Of a DNA stretch of 64,000 nucleotides, positions 19,261 through 28,685 are shown piece by piece. The stretch is taken from NCBI GenBank assembly GCA_019634575.1, contig JAHCAY010000001.1:2170001-2234000 (forward strand), given 5' to 3'. The translations under genes and the position numbers were made by a program. The DNA is from Candidatus Didemnitutus sp. Lineage in GTDB: Bacteria > Verrucomicrobiota > Verrucomicrobiia > Opitutales > Opitutaceae. The notes below the pieces were generated by a model. It had not been told where the DNA came from. It saw only the letters and a list, made by a program, of their open reading frames with translations, and searched no databases. Numbering within the stretch: the first letter of the stretch is position 1; the number at the start of each line of letters is the position of its first letter.

Positions 19261-21318
19261 ATGGCCGCGTCCGTCCCTCGCCTGCGCCCGCCCCGCTGGC
19301 TCGTCTGGTGTTGGCTCGCCGCGATGGTCGCCGTCCACGCCTGGCAGGCGGCGAGCGTGTCGGACGAGTTCTCCACCACCAACGACGAGATCGCGCACCT
19401 CACTGCCGGCTACAGCTACTGGCAGGACCACGACTACCGCCTCCAACCCGAGAACGGCCTTTTCCCGCAACGCTGGGCCGCGCTGCCGCTGCTCGGTCAC
19501 GACCTGAAACAACTCGACCGCTCGCACAAAGCCTGGGGCGAGGCGAACGTCTGGGTCGTCGGCGAACACTTTTTCCACCAATCCGGCAACGATCTCACCG
19601 CGATGCTCCGCTCGGGTCGCGCGATGATCTCGCTCCTCGGCGCCGTGCTGGTCTTCGCGGTCGGTTTGTGGGCCTGGCAACTCACCGGCGCGTTCGGCGC
19701 GTTCGTCAGCAGCACGCTGGCGGCGTTCAGCCCCACGCTGCTCGCGCACGCGGGACTCGTCACGTCCGACACGGCGGCGGCCCTCGGCTTCGTGCTCGCC
19801 AGCGCTGCGTGGTGGCGCCTGCTGCACCGCGTCACCCTCGGGCGCATCGCGTGGGCCGGTCTCGCGCTCGGCTACCTGTTGCTCGCCAAGTTTTCCGCCG
19901 TGCTCTTCGCGCCCATGGCGCTGCTCATGCTCGCCGTGCGTCTGCTGCGCCGCACACCGGTGAACGGCCGGCGCGGCCTCGCGCGCCTCGCGCCGCTCGC
20001 GCTGGCCGGCGTAAGTGTCGTCGCACTCGCGTGGACCGTCGTCTGGGCCGGCTACGGCTTCCGCTACAGCGCCGACGGTCCGCGCGCGCCGACGGGCGCG
20101 CACTTCGCGATGCCGTGGGAAAGCGTGATGATCACCGAGGCGAAACGCAGCGCGCTGCTCATGGCGGATGGCCGGCCGCAGGGCGACCCGGCCTATCTGA
20201 AGCCCGGCCCGGTGCAGGCCTTCGCCGCCTGGGGCGCCGCACACCACGTGCTGCCCGAGGCATGGCTCTATGGCTTCGCGTTCGTCGATCGCAGCTCGCG
20301 TTACCGTCCGGCGTTTTTCGCCGGAGAATGGAGCGCGCTGGGCTGGCCGGCTTTCTTCCCCGTCGCCTATCTGTTGAAAAGCACGCTGCCCGAATTGCTG
20401 CTTCACGTGCTGGGCCTCGCGTGCCTGCTCGCGGCAGCGCGGCGTTCGCGCGCCGGGCGCACGCTGCTCTACAAGGCCACACCGTTGCTCGTCGTGCTGC
20501 TGGTCTACGGCGCGTTCTCCGTGCGCAGCTCGCTGAACATCGGCCATCGCCACATCCTGCCGATGTATGCCTGCGCTGCCGTGCTCGCGAGCGGCGTCGC
20601 GCTCCGCGGCGGAGGCGTGTCGCGCCGCAACGGCCGGCTCCTCGCCGCGGTCGCGGCCTTCGCCCTGCTCGGACAAGTCGCCATATCGCTGCGCGCACGG
20701 CCGGACTACCTGCCGTATTTCAACCCGCTCGCCGGCGGCACCGAGAACGGCTACCGCTACTTCGTCGACAGCTCGCTCGACTGGGGCCAGGACCTGCCGC
20801 GCCTCAAGGTGTGGCTCGACGCGCGCGCCGACCGCGACCCGATCTTCCTCTCCTACTTCGGCTCCGGCTCGCCGCGTTACTACGGCATTGCCGCCACGCG
20901 CATCGGCGACACCTACTTCGATTTCAGCGGCGCCGAGCGCCAACTCGTGCCTTCGTTGCGCGGCGGCTGGTTCATCATCAGCGCGACGATGTGGCAACGC
21001 GTCTACACCCACGTCCGCGGGCCATGGACCGCGGCCTACGAGGCGCGCTACCAGCAGCTGCGCCCGTGGATCCGCCAGCTCAACGCCACCCTGACCGCCC
21101 CCGCGCACGACCCCGAGGGACGCGTGCTGACCACGACCGAGCTGTCGGAACTGCTCATCGATTTCGAACACCTGCGCTTCGGCCGCATCTGCTATTTCCT
21201 GCGCGACCGCCGGCCCGACGCGCGCATCGGCGCCTCGCTCTTTGCCTTCCACCTCACTGACGGCGAACTCAACTACTGCCTCGGCGCGCCGATCCCGACG
21301 GACGAGAAACTCCCGTGA
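19261..21318 (+). CDS. GT39/ArnT-like membrane glycosyltransferase, paralogue of the 14521 gene
   Basis: A 685-residue polytopic protein built like the product at 14521. It has the first external loop acidic pair NDEIAHL (D42-E43), HDYRLQPENG, the landmark NIGHRHILPMY, and YRYFVDSSLDWGQ near the start of the soluble C-terminal part. A dolichol/undecaprenyl-phosphate sugar-dependent transfer is inferred. It converges with the minus-strand gene at 21319: its TGA ends at 21318 and the opposing stop codon begins at the next base, so there is no room for a terminator between them. Confidence 0.75.
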   Translation: MAASVPRLRPPRWLVWCWLAAMVAVHAWQAASVSDEFSTTNDEIAHLTAGYSYWQDHDYRLQPENGLFPQRWAALPLLGHDLKQLDRSHKAWGEANVWVVGEHFFHQSGNDLTAMLRSGRAMISLLGAVLVFAVGLWAWQLTGAFGAFVSSTLAAFSPTLLAHAGLVTSDTAAALGFVLASAAWWRLLHRVTLGRIAWAGLALGYLLLAKFSAVLFAPMALLMLAVRLLRRTPVNGRRGLARLAPLALAGVSVVALAWTVVWAGYGFRYSADGPRAPTGAHFAMPWESVMITEAKRSALLMADGRPQGDPAYLKPGPVQAFAAWGAAHHVLPEAWLYGFAFVDRSSRYRPAFFAGEWSALGWPAFFPVAYLLKSTLPELLLHVLGLACLLAAARRSRAGRTLLYKATPLLVVLLVYGAFSVRSSLNIGHRHILPMYACAAVLASGVALRGGGVSRRNGRLLAAVAAFALLGQVAISLRARPDYLPYFNPLAGGTENGYRYFVDSSLDWGQDLPRLKVWLDARADRDPIFLSYFGSGSPRYYGIAATRIGDTYFDFSGAERQLVPSLRGGWFIISATMWQRVYTHVRGPWTAAYEARYQQLRPWIRQLNATLTAPAHDPEGRVLTTTELSELLIDFEHLRFGRICYFLRDRRPDARIGASLFAFHLTDGELNYCLGAPIPTDEKLP

Positions 21319-23625
21319 TCACGGCGCGTCGTTGAACTGCAGCCGGGTGAAAACGTAGCCGCCGCGCGCCGCCTCGTTGTCGCGCAACACGACGCGATTG
21401 ACGCCCAGGTTCGACGGCACGTTGACCGTGAACTCCACGCTCTCCTCCGCACCGGCGTCGACCGCGACGAACTCCTTGCCGCCCGACGCGAAAGCCAGCT
21501 CCAAACGCGGCCGCTCGGCCGTCACGCGCCGCAGCGCGACGCGCAACTGGAGTCGCCGGCCGGCGCTGAGGTAGTCGATTTGACCTCGGCCACTCGGCAT
21601 CCACCGCGCCACGCCCGGCCCCCAAACTGGCATCGCCCAGTCGCTCCGCGGCAAGCCATCTTGGCGCGCCCAGCCCCCTAGCTCAGGCAACTGATTCCAC
21701 CATCCGAGTTCATGCACCCGCACCTCTGGCAAATAAATGCCGTCGCCGAATCCGACACCCACCAAGCGCGCAACTTGCCGCCCATCCCACTCGGCATAGA
21801 GCGGCAGCGGCGCGCCGATCGCCAGCATCGCCAGTGCGTCGCACGGTGTCTCCACCGGCGTCACCCCGCCGCTGAACTCCACTCCGGGTATCGCACGCTG
21901 CAACCGCCGCATCAGCGCATACGGCGTGTCATGCACGCTGTAGATCGACACACGTCGCGCTCCGCAGCGCACGAGCAGGTCCGCCAGTTTCGCATCGCGC
22001 TGCGCCCTCGCCGGAGCGAACCGGTATTGGTTGATCTCGCGCGAAGCCGAAAAGATCGATGGCACATGCCAGAGCGGCCGCGCGCCCGTGTCCGCGCCCG
22101 GCCACCACGCCGCCAGCGCGCCCACCAGAGCGGCCACGCCCCAACGCCGCGCTACACCGTTGCTCCACGCCGCGGCCATCGTGACGACCGCTGCCCCACC
22201 GAGCGCGAACAACGGCAACTCCAACCGCGCCGCCCAAGGTTGCCACTTCAGCGCACCACCAAACAGCACCGCGCCCGCCAGCGTCGCGACCGCCAGCCAT
22301 CGCGCCGGCGAACGTCGTCCCACCAACGCAAGCCACACCAGCAGCGGCAGACCGAAAAGAAAATGCACCGGCGCGCCGGCGCTCGTCTCATTGTCCGGCG
22401 CATAGCTGATCTGAAAGGGCAGTTTCCAGAGCGTCGTGCGTGGATCGGCCGGCGAGATACCGAGTCCTTCGTGCGCGCGACGGACCAACCACTCCCACCG
22501 CGCGTTCCAAGTCGCGCTCGGCGAGACGAGATGCAGCGAAGCGTGCCGCAGGGCATTCGATGCGATCGCCGCCGGTGCGAACGTCTCCATCGCCAGCGCG
22601 CCACCGTCCTCCGCACGGTGCCGCCCGAGCGGCGTGCCATACCAAGCGAGATTCCGTGCATGAAACGGCGCCACGAGCACGAGCGCCAGCAGCGCCGCCG
22701 GCGCGAACACGCGGACCTGTTCGCGCCAGGAAGTGCGCCGGCTCCACGCCCAGAGTCCCGCGACCACCACCGGCGGCACGAAAAGCATCGCCGTGCTCTT
22801 GGTCAGCCACGCGAGCGCGAACGGCAACGCCAGCCACGCCGCCGCGCACCGCGTCGCCGCAAACTGCACGTTCCGCCAACGCGCAAGCTCCGCCGTGCCG
22901 GCGACGATCCAAAACGTCGAGAGCAGGTCGTTCTTCGCATTCGTCGCCTCGTGATACGCCATCGGCAGCAACAATCCGAGCAACGCCGCCACGCCCGCCG
23001 CCAGACGCGATCCGCCCAGCCGCCGCACGAGGACCGCGAGCGCCACCGCCAGCCCCGCGTAAGCCGCCCATTGCGGCAGGTTCGCCCAATAGTCGTCGCC
23101 CGTCAGCGCTAGGAACTGCGCGCCGATCGTCTCCGCCAGCGGCGGCATCATCAGCTGCCGGTCGTTCACCGTCGCCCACGGTGCCAGATTGCCGTGCTGC
23201 AACCACATCAGCTGGCGCGGCAGGTGATAATTCAGCACATCGACCGTGTTCGGCGGCGACGCCAGCGCGCGCACCAGCGTGATGCCGAGCAGCACGCCGC
23301 CGAGCAGCACCATGCTCCATTCGCCCGCGCCGGCGATCCGCGGCCAGCGCGTGCGCGCGGCGCGCGTGCGCCACAGCGCGACGAGCGCGCCGGCTCCCGC
23401 GAACGTCCACGCCACCCGCAGCGCGGCCGGGCGAAATCCATCGCACACACTCAGGAGATTCGTGCCGACCCAGATCGTCGCAGCCAGAATCGCCGCCGCC
23501 TCGAGCAGCGCCGAAAGCGCATCGCGCCCCCGCGACACCCGCCAACGGAAAAGCGCGACGCCGACGACCAGCGGCAGCACCGCCCAAAGCTGTGCCGTCT
23601 CACTCACTGCGGAAAAACGCGGCAC
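21319..23625 (-). CDS. Large polytopic membrane protein, GT-C glycosyltransferase-like
   Basis: A 768-residue protein with about twelve hydrophobic helices in the first 540 residues. The loop NTVDVLNYHLPRQLMWLQHG (about 127-146) carries the Asp and the YHLPR motif seen in several GT-C-like proteins of unknown acceptor. The C-terminal 230 residues are soluble and beta-rich. It is the last gene of a minus-strand run starting at the pilin. The ATG at 23625 overlaps the upstream gene by 26 bases; GTG 23607 would give an 8-base overlap. Either way the two are tightly coupled. Confidence 0.6.
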   Translation of the reverse strand: MPRFSAVSETAQLWAVLPLVVGVALFRWRVSRGRDALSALLEAAAILAATIWVGTNLLSVCDGFRPAALRVAWTFAGAGALVALWRTRAARTRWPRIAGAGEWSMVLLGGVLLGITLVRALASPPNTVDVLNYHLPRQLMWLQHGNLAPWATVNDRQLMMPPLAETIGAQFLALTGDDYWANLPQWAAYAGLAVALAVLVRRLGGSRLAAGVAALLGLLLPMAYHEATNAKNDLLSTFWIVAGTAELARWRNVQFAATRCAAAWLALPFALAWLTKSTAMLFVPPVVVAGLWAWSRRTSWREQVRVFAPAALLALVLVAPFHARNLAWYGTPLGRHRAEDGGALAMETFAPAAIASNALRHASLHLVSPSATWNARWEWLVRRAHEGLGISPADPRTTLWKLPFQISYAPDNETSAGAPVHFLFGLPLLVWLALVGRRSPARWLAVATLAGAVLFGGALKWQPWAARLELPLFALGGAAVVTMAAAWSNGVARRWGVAALVGALAAWWPGADTGARPLWHVPSIFSASREINQYRFAPARAQRDAKLADLLVRCGARRVSIYSVHDTPYALMRRLQRAIPGVEFSGGVTPVETPCDALAMLAIGAPLPLYAEWDGRQVARLVGVGFGDGIYLPEVRVHELGWWNQLPELGGWARQDGLPRSDWAMPVWGPGVARWMPSGRGQIDYLSAGRRLQLRVALRRVTAERPRLELAFASGGKEFVAVDAGAEESVEFTVNVPSNLGVNRVVLRDNEAARGGYVFTRLQFNDAP

Positions 23626-24841
23626 GCCGCGCCGCCCAGCCCACGAGCGAGATCGCGAGCGCCACGCTCAGCCCGAGGATCAGCATCTGCTCGACGCCGG
23701 ACACGAACAACACCCAGCGCCACCGCTCGACCGCCGCGCCGCCCCCGGCGCGCATGAGCTCGATCGCGAACGTCTTCGGCATGAACACCCACAGCGTCAC
23801 GAGCAGCAGCAGGCACGAGCCGCGCCCCAGCGCGCGCTCCGTCGCTTCGGTGCGGCGCGCGAGCGCCAGCCACACCGGCGCAACGAGCAGCAGCAGCACC
23901 GCGCGGTAGGAGTAATTGTTGTTCGCCAGGTAGCAGAACAGCCAGCATGCGCCGCCCGCGACCGCCGCCAGTGCATGCGGCCCCTCGTCGGGAATCGCGC
24001 GCGTCAGTGCCCCGCGTCCGCGCCACAACACGGCCAGCGCAGCGCCGGCGCCGAGCGCGAATCCCGCGAGCAACCATCCGCGCGCACCGCCGGCATGCGT
24101 CCAGGTGAGGGAAAAAATGCGGATGCCGTAGGCGTAAATCGAATCCGGCCGCGGCGCGAGCGCCAGCGCGCGGAAGAATCCGTCCCGCTGCACCCACCAC
24201 AACGCCGCAAAGACCGCCACGGCCCCGAGACCGAGCGCGGCGACTCGCGGAAAACGCTCCCGTCGCCCGAGCACCGCAGCGAGCGCGGCGAGCGGGTAGA
24301 ATTTGAGCACCGCGGCGAGCACGAGCGTGGCGGAGCCGGCAACACCCGCCGCACGCGACGACCGCGCCAGCCACGCGGTTCCCGCCGCGAGCAGCAGGAA
24401 AATCATGAGGTCGTTGTTGCCGCGCTCGAGACCGAGCAGCACGGGAGGCGAGAGCAGCAGGAGCAGAACGCCGCCCGCATCGGCCGCGTGGCGCGGCGCG
24501 AGCAGAACCAGCATCGCGATAACTGTCGCCAGCGAAAGCGCCGCGCCCACCCACCACGTGTCCGCCGTCGTCAGACCCAGTTTACCCGTCACGAGCCACC
24601 ACGGGCCATAGACGTGCGGCCGACCAAAAGGATCGAAGGGGTTCGGCAGGTAAGCGTCGCGTCCCGCCTGCTGCGCCTCGCCGGCCGCGAGGATCGCCGC
24701 CGTGTCGGCAAAATACGGCCGCAGGTGAAAAACGCCGACGCGTCCCCACCAGGATTCGTTCAGCGCGAGGAGGAAAAAAGCCGCTACTATCGCCAAGAGA
24801 CAAGCCACCGACCAGCGCCAGCGTTGACGGTCGAGTTTCAT
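23600..24841 (-). CDS. GT87 family (DUF2029) mannosyltransferase-like membrane protein
   Basis: A 413-residue polytopic protein of the GT87/DUF2029 type, best known from actinobacterial polyprenyl-phosphomannose-dependent mannosyltransferases. Landmarks are the periplasmic loop LRPYFADTAAILAAGE, a Pro-rich PNPFDPFGRPHVYGPWW, LERGNNDLMIFLLLA, and LKFYPLAALAAVLG. The frame is open to 25093, but the ATG at 24841 (MKLDRQRW) begins just before the first helix; the added residues would be Ser/Arg-rich with no membrane character. It sits between two GT-C-like genes in the same direction. Confidence 0.75.
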   Translation of the reverse strand: MKLDRQRWRWSVACLLAIVAAFFLLALNESWWGRVGVFHLRPYFADTAAILAAGEAQQAGRDAYLPNPFDPFGRPHVYGPWWLVTGKLGLTTADTWWVGAALSLATVIAMLVLLAPRHAADAGGVLLLLLSPPVLLGLERGNNDLMIFLLLAAGTAWLARSSRAAGVAGSATLVLAAVLKFYPLAALAAVLGRRERFPRVAALGLGAVAVFAALWWVQRDGFFRALALAPRPDSIYAYGIRIFSLTWTHAGGARGWLLAGFALGAGAALAVLWRGRGALTRAIPDEGPHALAAVAGGACWLFCYLANNNYSYRAVLLLLVAPVWLALARRTEATERALGRGSCLLLLVTLWVFMPKTFAIELMRAGGGAAVERWRWVLFVSGVEQMLILGLSVALAISLVGWAARRAAFFRSE

Positions 24842-24920
24842 GCGCAGTCCGCCTTCATCCCGGAAATTGCGATCCATGTGAAACGCTGCGTAAGGCACGT
24901 CGCCGGCTGACTGTCTGGCG

Positions 24921-26768
24921 TCATGGCAAAACGGGGCCCATCTCGAGGCGCGGCGCAGGTGGCGCGAGCCGAATCTGCACGACCCGGCTGAGCCGCGCGA
25001 TGCGACCGCCCCAGCGGCGCTCCACGATGGGCTCGAGCACGAAGGTTTCCGGGAGCCGGTCGAGCGGATCGAGCTGGAACCCGCTGTCGGCACCGGTCGG
25101 GCGGTAGCCTTGGCAGACGACCACCTCGTCGAAGGTGTGGTGATCGAGATGGAATTTCACCTGTTCTGCGCGCCAGCGCGCCCGCGGGATCTGGACTGAG
25201 GGCATTTCGCGCGCCACCCAGAAGAGCGAGGATTTGTTCGTGATGACGAGGCGGCGCGCCGGCGGGAGCGCATCGATGGTCTCGGCCTCCCAGGCCAGTT
25301 CGCGCATGAGGAGATTGAGTTCCCAGTGGCGGCCACTGGCGCGAAGTCCGGTTGAAAAATACGCCACCAATGCGCCGCCGACGCCCAGCGCGACGCCCCA
25401 CCGCCGCAGGCGGCCCGGCAGGTTGCCGGCGCCCCAGGCGAGGCAGAGCGCGAGCAGCGCGCAGAACGGCAGGCTGAGGCGCGAGACGATCGGGTCGTCC
25501 AACTCGCCCCAGTAATAAAACATCAATAGCGTGAGCCCGCCGCAAATGGCGGCGCCGTAGATCACCAACCCGGCGAGCGTGGCCGAGGCGCGGGGCGCGA
25601 GCCTCCAGCCGCGCAGCAGGCGGAACACGCCCCACGCGAGCGCAGGCAATCCCGCCAGGCCGAGCCACCAGGAGTTCAGGATGAGTTCGCCGAAATTGAA
25701 GAAAAAGCCGAAGGCGTGCCGAAAGTTGTTCGCCGCGAAATGCGCCGCGAAACGGTGGTCCTGTCCTTCCCGCAATTCCCAAAGCGACGGCGTGCCGGAG
25801 AGAAAGACGTTGTGGAGGGCGTAGGGTATGAGCAGCGCCGGCGCGAGAATCGCGGCCGCGGGAAGGATCGGACGCGATGCACGGCGCCAGCCCTCGAGGA
25901 CGACGAGCGCCGTCGGCAGAATGTAGAGCGCGGACTCGTAGCGCGATTGCGCGAGCAGGACCGCACTGAGCACGAGTGCGGCGAGCCGAGGCTCGTCGGG
26001 CGCCTCGAGATAGTGAATGCCCAGCAGGATCGTGAGCAGCAGCATCGCGAGATTGATCATCTCCATCCCCGCCCCGGTGGCGTTGTAGGCGAGCAGCGAA
26101 AACGCGCCCAAGCTCACTACGGCCACACAGGCGGGCGCGTGCCCCACGAGCCGCCGCGCCAGCACATAAAGCAGCCCGAGGATGATCGGCATCAGAACGG
26201 TGTTCAGCGCGAAAGCGTTGGCCTCTCGATAGCCCGTCACGTCGTGCAGCAGCGAGACGAGAAAGGTGAAAAAAATCGGCCGCTTATCGAGATAGGAACT
26301 GACGCCGCGAAAAACCCCCTCGACCTCGAAGCCGCGGGTCACCGCGCCCACCTCCCGGATTTCGTGGAGATTGCGCGCGGTGCATTGCAGGACAAACTCA
26401 TCGTAGAGCACCTTGTAGGTGTAGGGCGCCGTGAGCACGGCGATCAGCGTCAGCGCGCCGATCACGCCGACGATCGCGATCAGCTCGCGGCGGCTGAGCG
26501 ACGGGCGCTGGCGCCACCACGACGGCGCAACGCGCGCTCCGGCGAGCAAGGCCCAGACGAACGTGGCGAACATCGCGTAATAGCCATAGTGCTGGACAAG
26601 TCGCCCGGCCTCGGCGACCGAGTGCGCCACGAAACCGACGTAGACCGCCCCGACGGCGACGACGCCGAAGAGCAGCAGACGCGCTGGGAAACGCCCGCCG
26701 CCGTCGAGAGGCGGCAGGCGCCGACGCCAGGCGGCGCGCGCAGGAGTTACGGCAGTTGCCTGATCCAC
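24921..26768 (-). CDS. GT39-like polytopic membrane protein, paralogue of the upstream gene
   Basis: A 615-residue multi-spanning protein. A first-loop acidic pair (YDEFVLQCTARNLHE), LDKRPIFFTFLVSLLHDVTGY and SRYESALYILP recur in the next gene upstream (26747-28627) as LDKRPYFFPFVVATVHDLTGY and TRYESVLFIVP, so the pair arose by duplication. The C-terminal 120 residues are soluble. The start codon is GTG (26768), overlapping the end of the paralogue by 22 bases. The predicted role is transfer of a polyprenyl-linked sugar; neither sugar nor acceptor is known. Confidence 0.65.
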   Translation of the reverse strand: MDQATAVTPARAAWRRRLPPLDGGGRFPARLLLFGVVAVGAVYVGFVAHSVAEAGRLVQHYGYYAMFATFVWALLAGARVAPSWWRQRPSLSRRELIAIVGVIGALTLIAVLTAPYTYKVLYDEFVLQCTARNLHEIREVGAVTRGFEVEGVFRGVSSYLDKRPIFFTFLVSLLHDVTGYREANAFALNTVLMPIILGLLYVLARRLVGHAPACVAVVSLGAFSLLAYNATGAGMEMINLAMLLLTILLGIHYLEAPDEPRLAALVLSAVLLAQSRYESALYILPTALVVLEGWRRASRPILPAAAILAPALLIPYALHNVFLSGTPSLWELREGQDHRFAAHFAANNFRHAFGFFFNFGELILNSWWLGLAGLPALAWGVFRLLRGWRLAPRASATLAGLVIYGAAICGGLTLLMFYYWGELDDPIVSRLSLPFCALLALCLAWGAGNLPGRLRRWGVALGVGGALVAYFSTGLRASGRHWELNLLMRELAWEAETIDALPPARRLVITNKSSLFWVAREMPSVQIPRARWRAEQVKFHLDHHTFDEVVVCQGYRPTGADSGFQLDPLDRLPETFVLEPIVERRWGGRIARLSRVVQIRLAPPAPRLEMGPVLP

Positions 26769-28627
26769 TTTTCGAGATACTGCGCTTTGGCTTTCTCCAG
26801 CTCTTCACCGGTCAGAGCCGGACCGTTCGCCGCGGGCGCCAGGCCCGCGCGCGCGACGATCGCGCCTTTGTCGTGAATCGCCGTGATGCGCGAGATGCGC
26901 GCGAGGTGCAGCGTCGCCACGCGTTTCTGCATCACCGGTTCGAGTTCGAAGTCCGGTCCGATGTCGTCGGCCGGATCGATTGTCAGCGCGCCCGTCTGGT
27001 CGTTCACCGTGAAGCGCTGGAAGACATACATGGCCGAAAAACTGTGATTGCGCAGGTGGTAAGCGAGGCCCTCCTTGCGCTCGCCCGCCTGCTTGATCGG
27101 CGTGGCGGGCATGCGCTGCGTGATCCAGAACGTGGAGTCCTGATCGATGAAGAGGTAGTCGCGCGCCGGGAATTTTTTCAGGAACTCGTCGCGCCACGCC
27201 ATCTCGACACCGGGTGTGTAGTCCCATTCGTAGGCGCGTTGCGCCATCATCGGCAGGCCTTGGAACACCAGCGCGGCGACGGCACCCGCTATCGCCAGCT
27301 GCCAGCCTCGCGCCGTCCGGAGGAAACTCGCCCCGACCACCACGATCGCGAGGCCGAGCAGGAGGTGAACGGGCAGGCTCAACCGGCGGATCACGGGATG
27401 ATCGAACTGCCCCCAGAAGTAAGTCATGAGCAGCGCCGCGAGGCCAAACAAGCCGAGCACGACGAACGCGCTGCCGACGTCGGCTGAATCCGTGGTGGCG
27501 TCGCGCGATTGGCGCAGCGTGCGGACGACGAGCAGCAACAGGAACGGCAGCGCCGCGAGGCCGAGCGCGGCGAAGTAGATCGAGTTCGCCTGGTAACCCG
27601 AGCGGTCGAAGAAGAACGCGAGCGCGTGACCGAGGTTGTCGGGCACGTAGTGCAGCGCGAAGACTTGGTCGGCTCCTTTGATGCTGCCGAGTTCCCATGT
27701 GGCCGGATTGGCGGCAAACACGCGATTTTGCAGCACGTAAGGGAAGAGGAAAACCGGCGTCAAAACCACCGGCCATGTGAGCACGACGCGCCCGGCACGC
27801 CACCAGCCCCACAGCACCAGCGTGCCGACGGGCACGATGAAGAGCACCGATTCGTAGCGCGTGAACGCCAGCAGCACCGCGCCGAGACAGAGCGCGTCGA
27901 GTGCGGCTTCGTCGGGTGCGCGCGCGTAGCGCCGCGCGAGCAGCAGCAGCGTGGAAATCATCACGAGGTTCAGCAACTCGAAGCCACCACCCGCAGACTG
28001 TTGCGCCGCGAGCGGCAGGCCGGCGAACAGCAACACCAGCAGCGCGCCCGCCCAACGCGAACGCGCGAGTTGCCAGCCCAGCACGTAAACCAAGCTGAGA
28101 AAAACCGCGCCGAGCGCGGTGTTCACCCAGAAAGCGTTCCCCGGACGATAGCCCGTGAGGTCGTGCACGGTGGCCACGACGAACGGGAAGAAATACGGAC
28201 GCTTGTCGAGGACCTTGAGATTGAGCTGCAGCGGGCCCGTCACGTCACTGGCACGTGCCGGGTAGCCGATCTCGCGGTCGTAATGGATGCCCATCGAAGT
28301 CCCGAGCAGGAGCTCCTCGTCCGCGAGAATCTTGAAACCGTGCCGCTCGTGCGCCGCCCACATCACGCAACATCCGAGGATCAAAGCCGCCGCGCCGAAA
28401 TCTGCGCGCGCGGGCTTCCAGTCGAGCAGCAGGGATTTGCTCAGGCGCCACAGCGCCCAGCCGAACAGCACCACGTTGCCCAGCATCAGCCAGTAGCCGC
28501 CGCGCGATACGATCAACAATGCCTGATCAATCGGCAGCACCCAGCGCCCGATCCCCAGCATCGCGGCGCCCAACCCGAGAAGCAGCCAGACGAGCTTGTC
28601 GCGTAACACGAGCTTCAGCATGGGCAT
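26747..28627 (-). CDS. GT39-like polytopic membrane protein
   Basis: A polytopic protein of 626 residues counted from the ATG at 28627 (MPMLKLV). Features are a first-loop acidic triplet in ADEELLLGT, LDKRPYFFPFVVATVHDLTGY, and a soluble C-terminal domain with ERKEGLAYHLRNHSF. The longer reading frame to 28642 would start inside the pilin gene's terminator hairpin, so it is rejected; ATG 28621 is a close alternative. It is the first glycosyltransferase-like gene after the pilin on the same strand. Readthrough of that terminator, or a promoter inside it, would be needed for expression. Confidence 0.65.
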   Translation of the reverse strand: MPMLKLVLRDKLVWLLLGLGAAMLGIGRWVLPIDQALLIVSRGGYWLMLGNVVLFGWALWRLSKSLLLDWKPARADFGAAALILGCCVMWAAHERHGFKILADEELLLGTSMGIHYDREIGYPARASDVTGPLQLNLKVLDKRPYFFPFVVATVHDLTGYRPGNAFWVNTALGAVFLSLVYVLGWQLARSRWAGALLVLLFAGLPLAAQQSAGGGFELLNLVMISTLLLLARRYARAPDEAALDALCLGAVLLAFTRYESVLFIVPVGTLVLWGWWRAGRVVLTWPVVLTPVFLFPYVLQNRVFAANPATWELGSIKGADQVFALHYVPDNLGHALAFFFDRSGYQANSIYFAALGLAALPFLLLLVVRTLRQSRDATTDSADVGSAFVVLGLFGLAALLMTYFWGQFDHPVIRRLSLPVHLLLGLAIVVVGASFLRTARGWQLAIAGAVAALVFQGLPMMAQRAYEWDYTPGVEMAWRDEFLKKFPARDYLFIDQDSTFWITQRMPATPIKQAGERKEGLAYHLRNHSFSAMYVFQRFTVNDQTGALTIDPADDIGPDFELEPVMQKRVATLHLARISRITAIHDKGAIVARAGLAPAANGPALTGEELEKAKAQYLEKWIRQLP

Positions 28628-28657
28628 AAAAAAGCCGTCCACGAAAAATGGACGGCT
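28628..28657 (-). terminator. Rho-independent terminator of the pilin gene
   Basis: On the minus strand, AGCCGTCCA (28657-28649), a 7-base loop, then the perfect complement TGGACGGCT (28641-28633), then five T residues. It lies 28 bases after the pilin stop codon and directly before the start of the next gene. Confidence 0.9.
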
Positions 28658-28685
28658 TGCAATGCAGGAACCTTAAAACAGCCGT

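Noticed and set aside
18616..21252. 878-codon open frame antisense to GT2 and GT39 genes
   Set aside because: Arg/Glu/Ala-biased translation without any motif, while the sense strand carries clear GT2 and GT39 signatures.
28642..28642. Upstream ATG of the GT39-like gene after the pilin
   Set aside because: It lies inside the loop of the pilin terminator, so a start here is unlikely.
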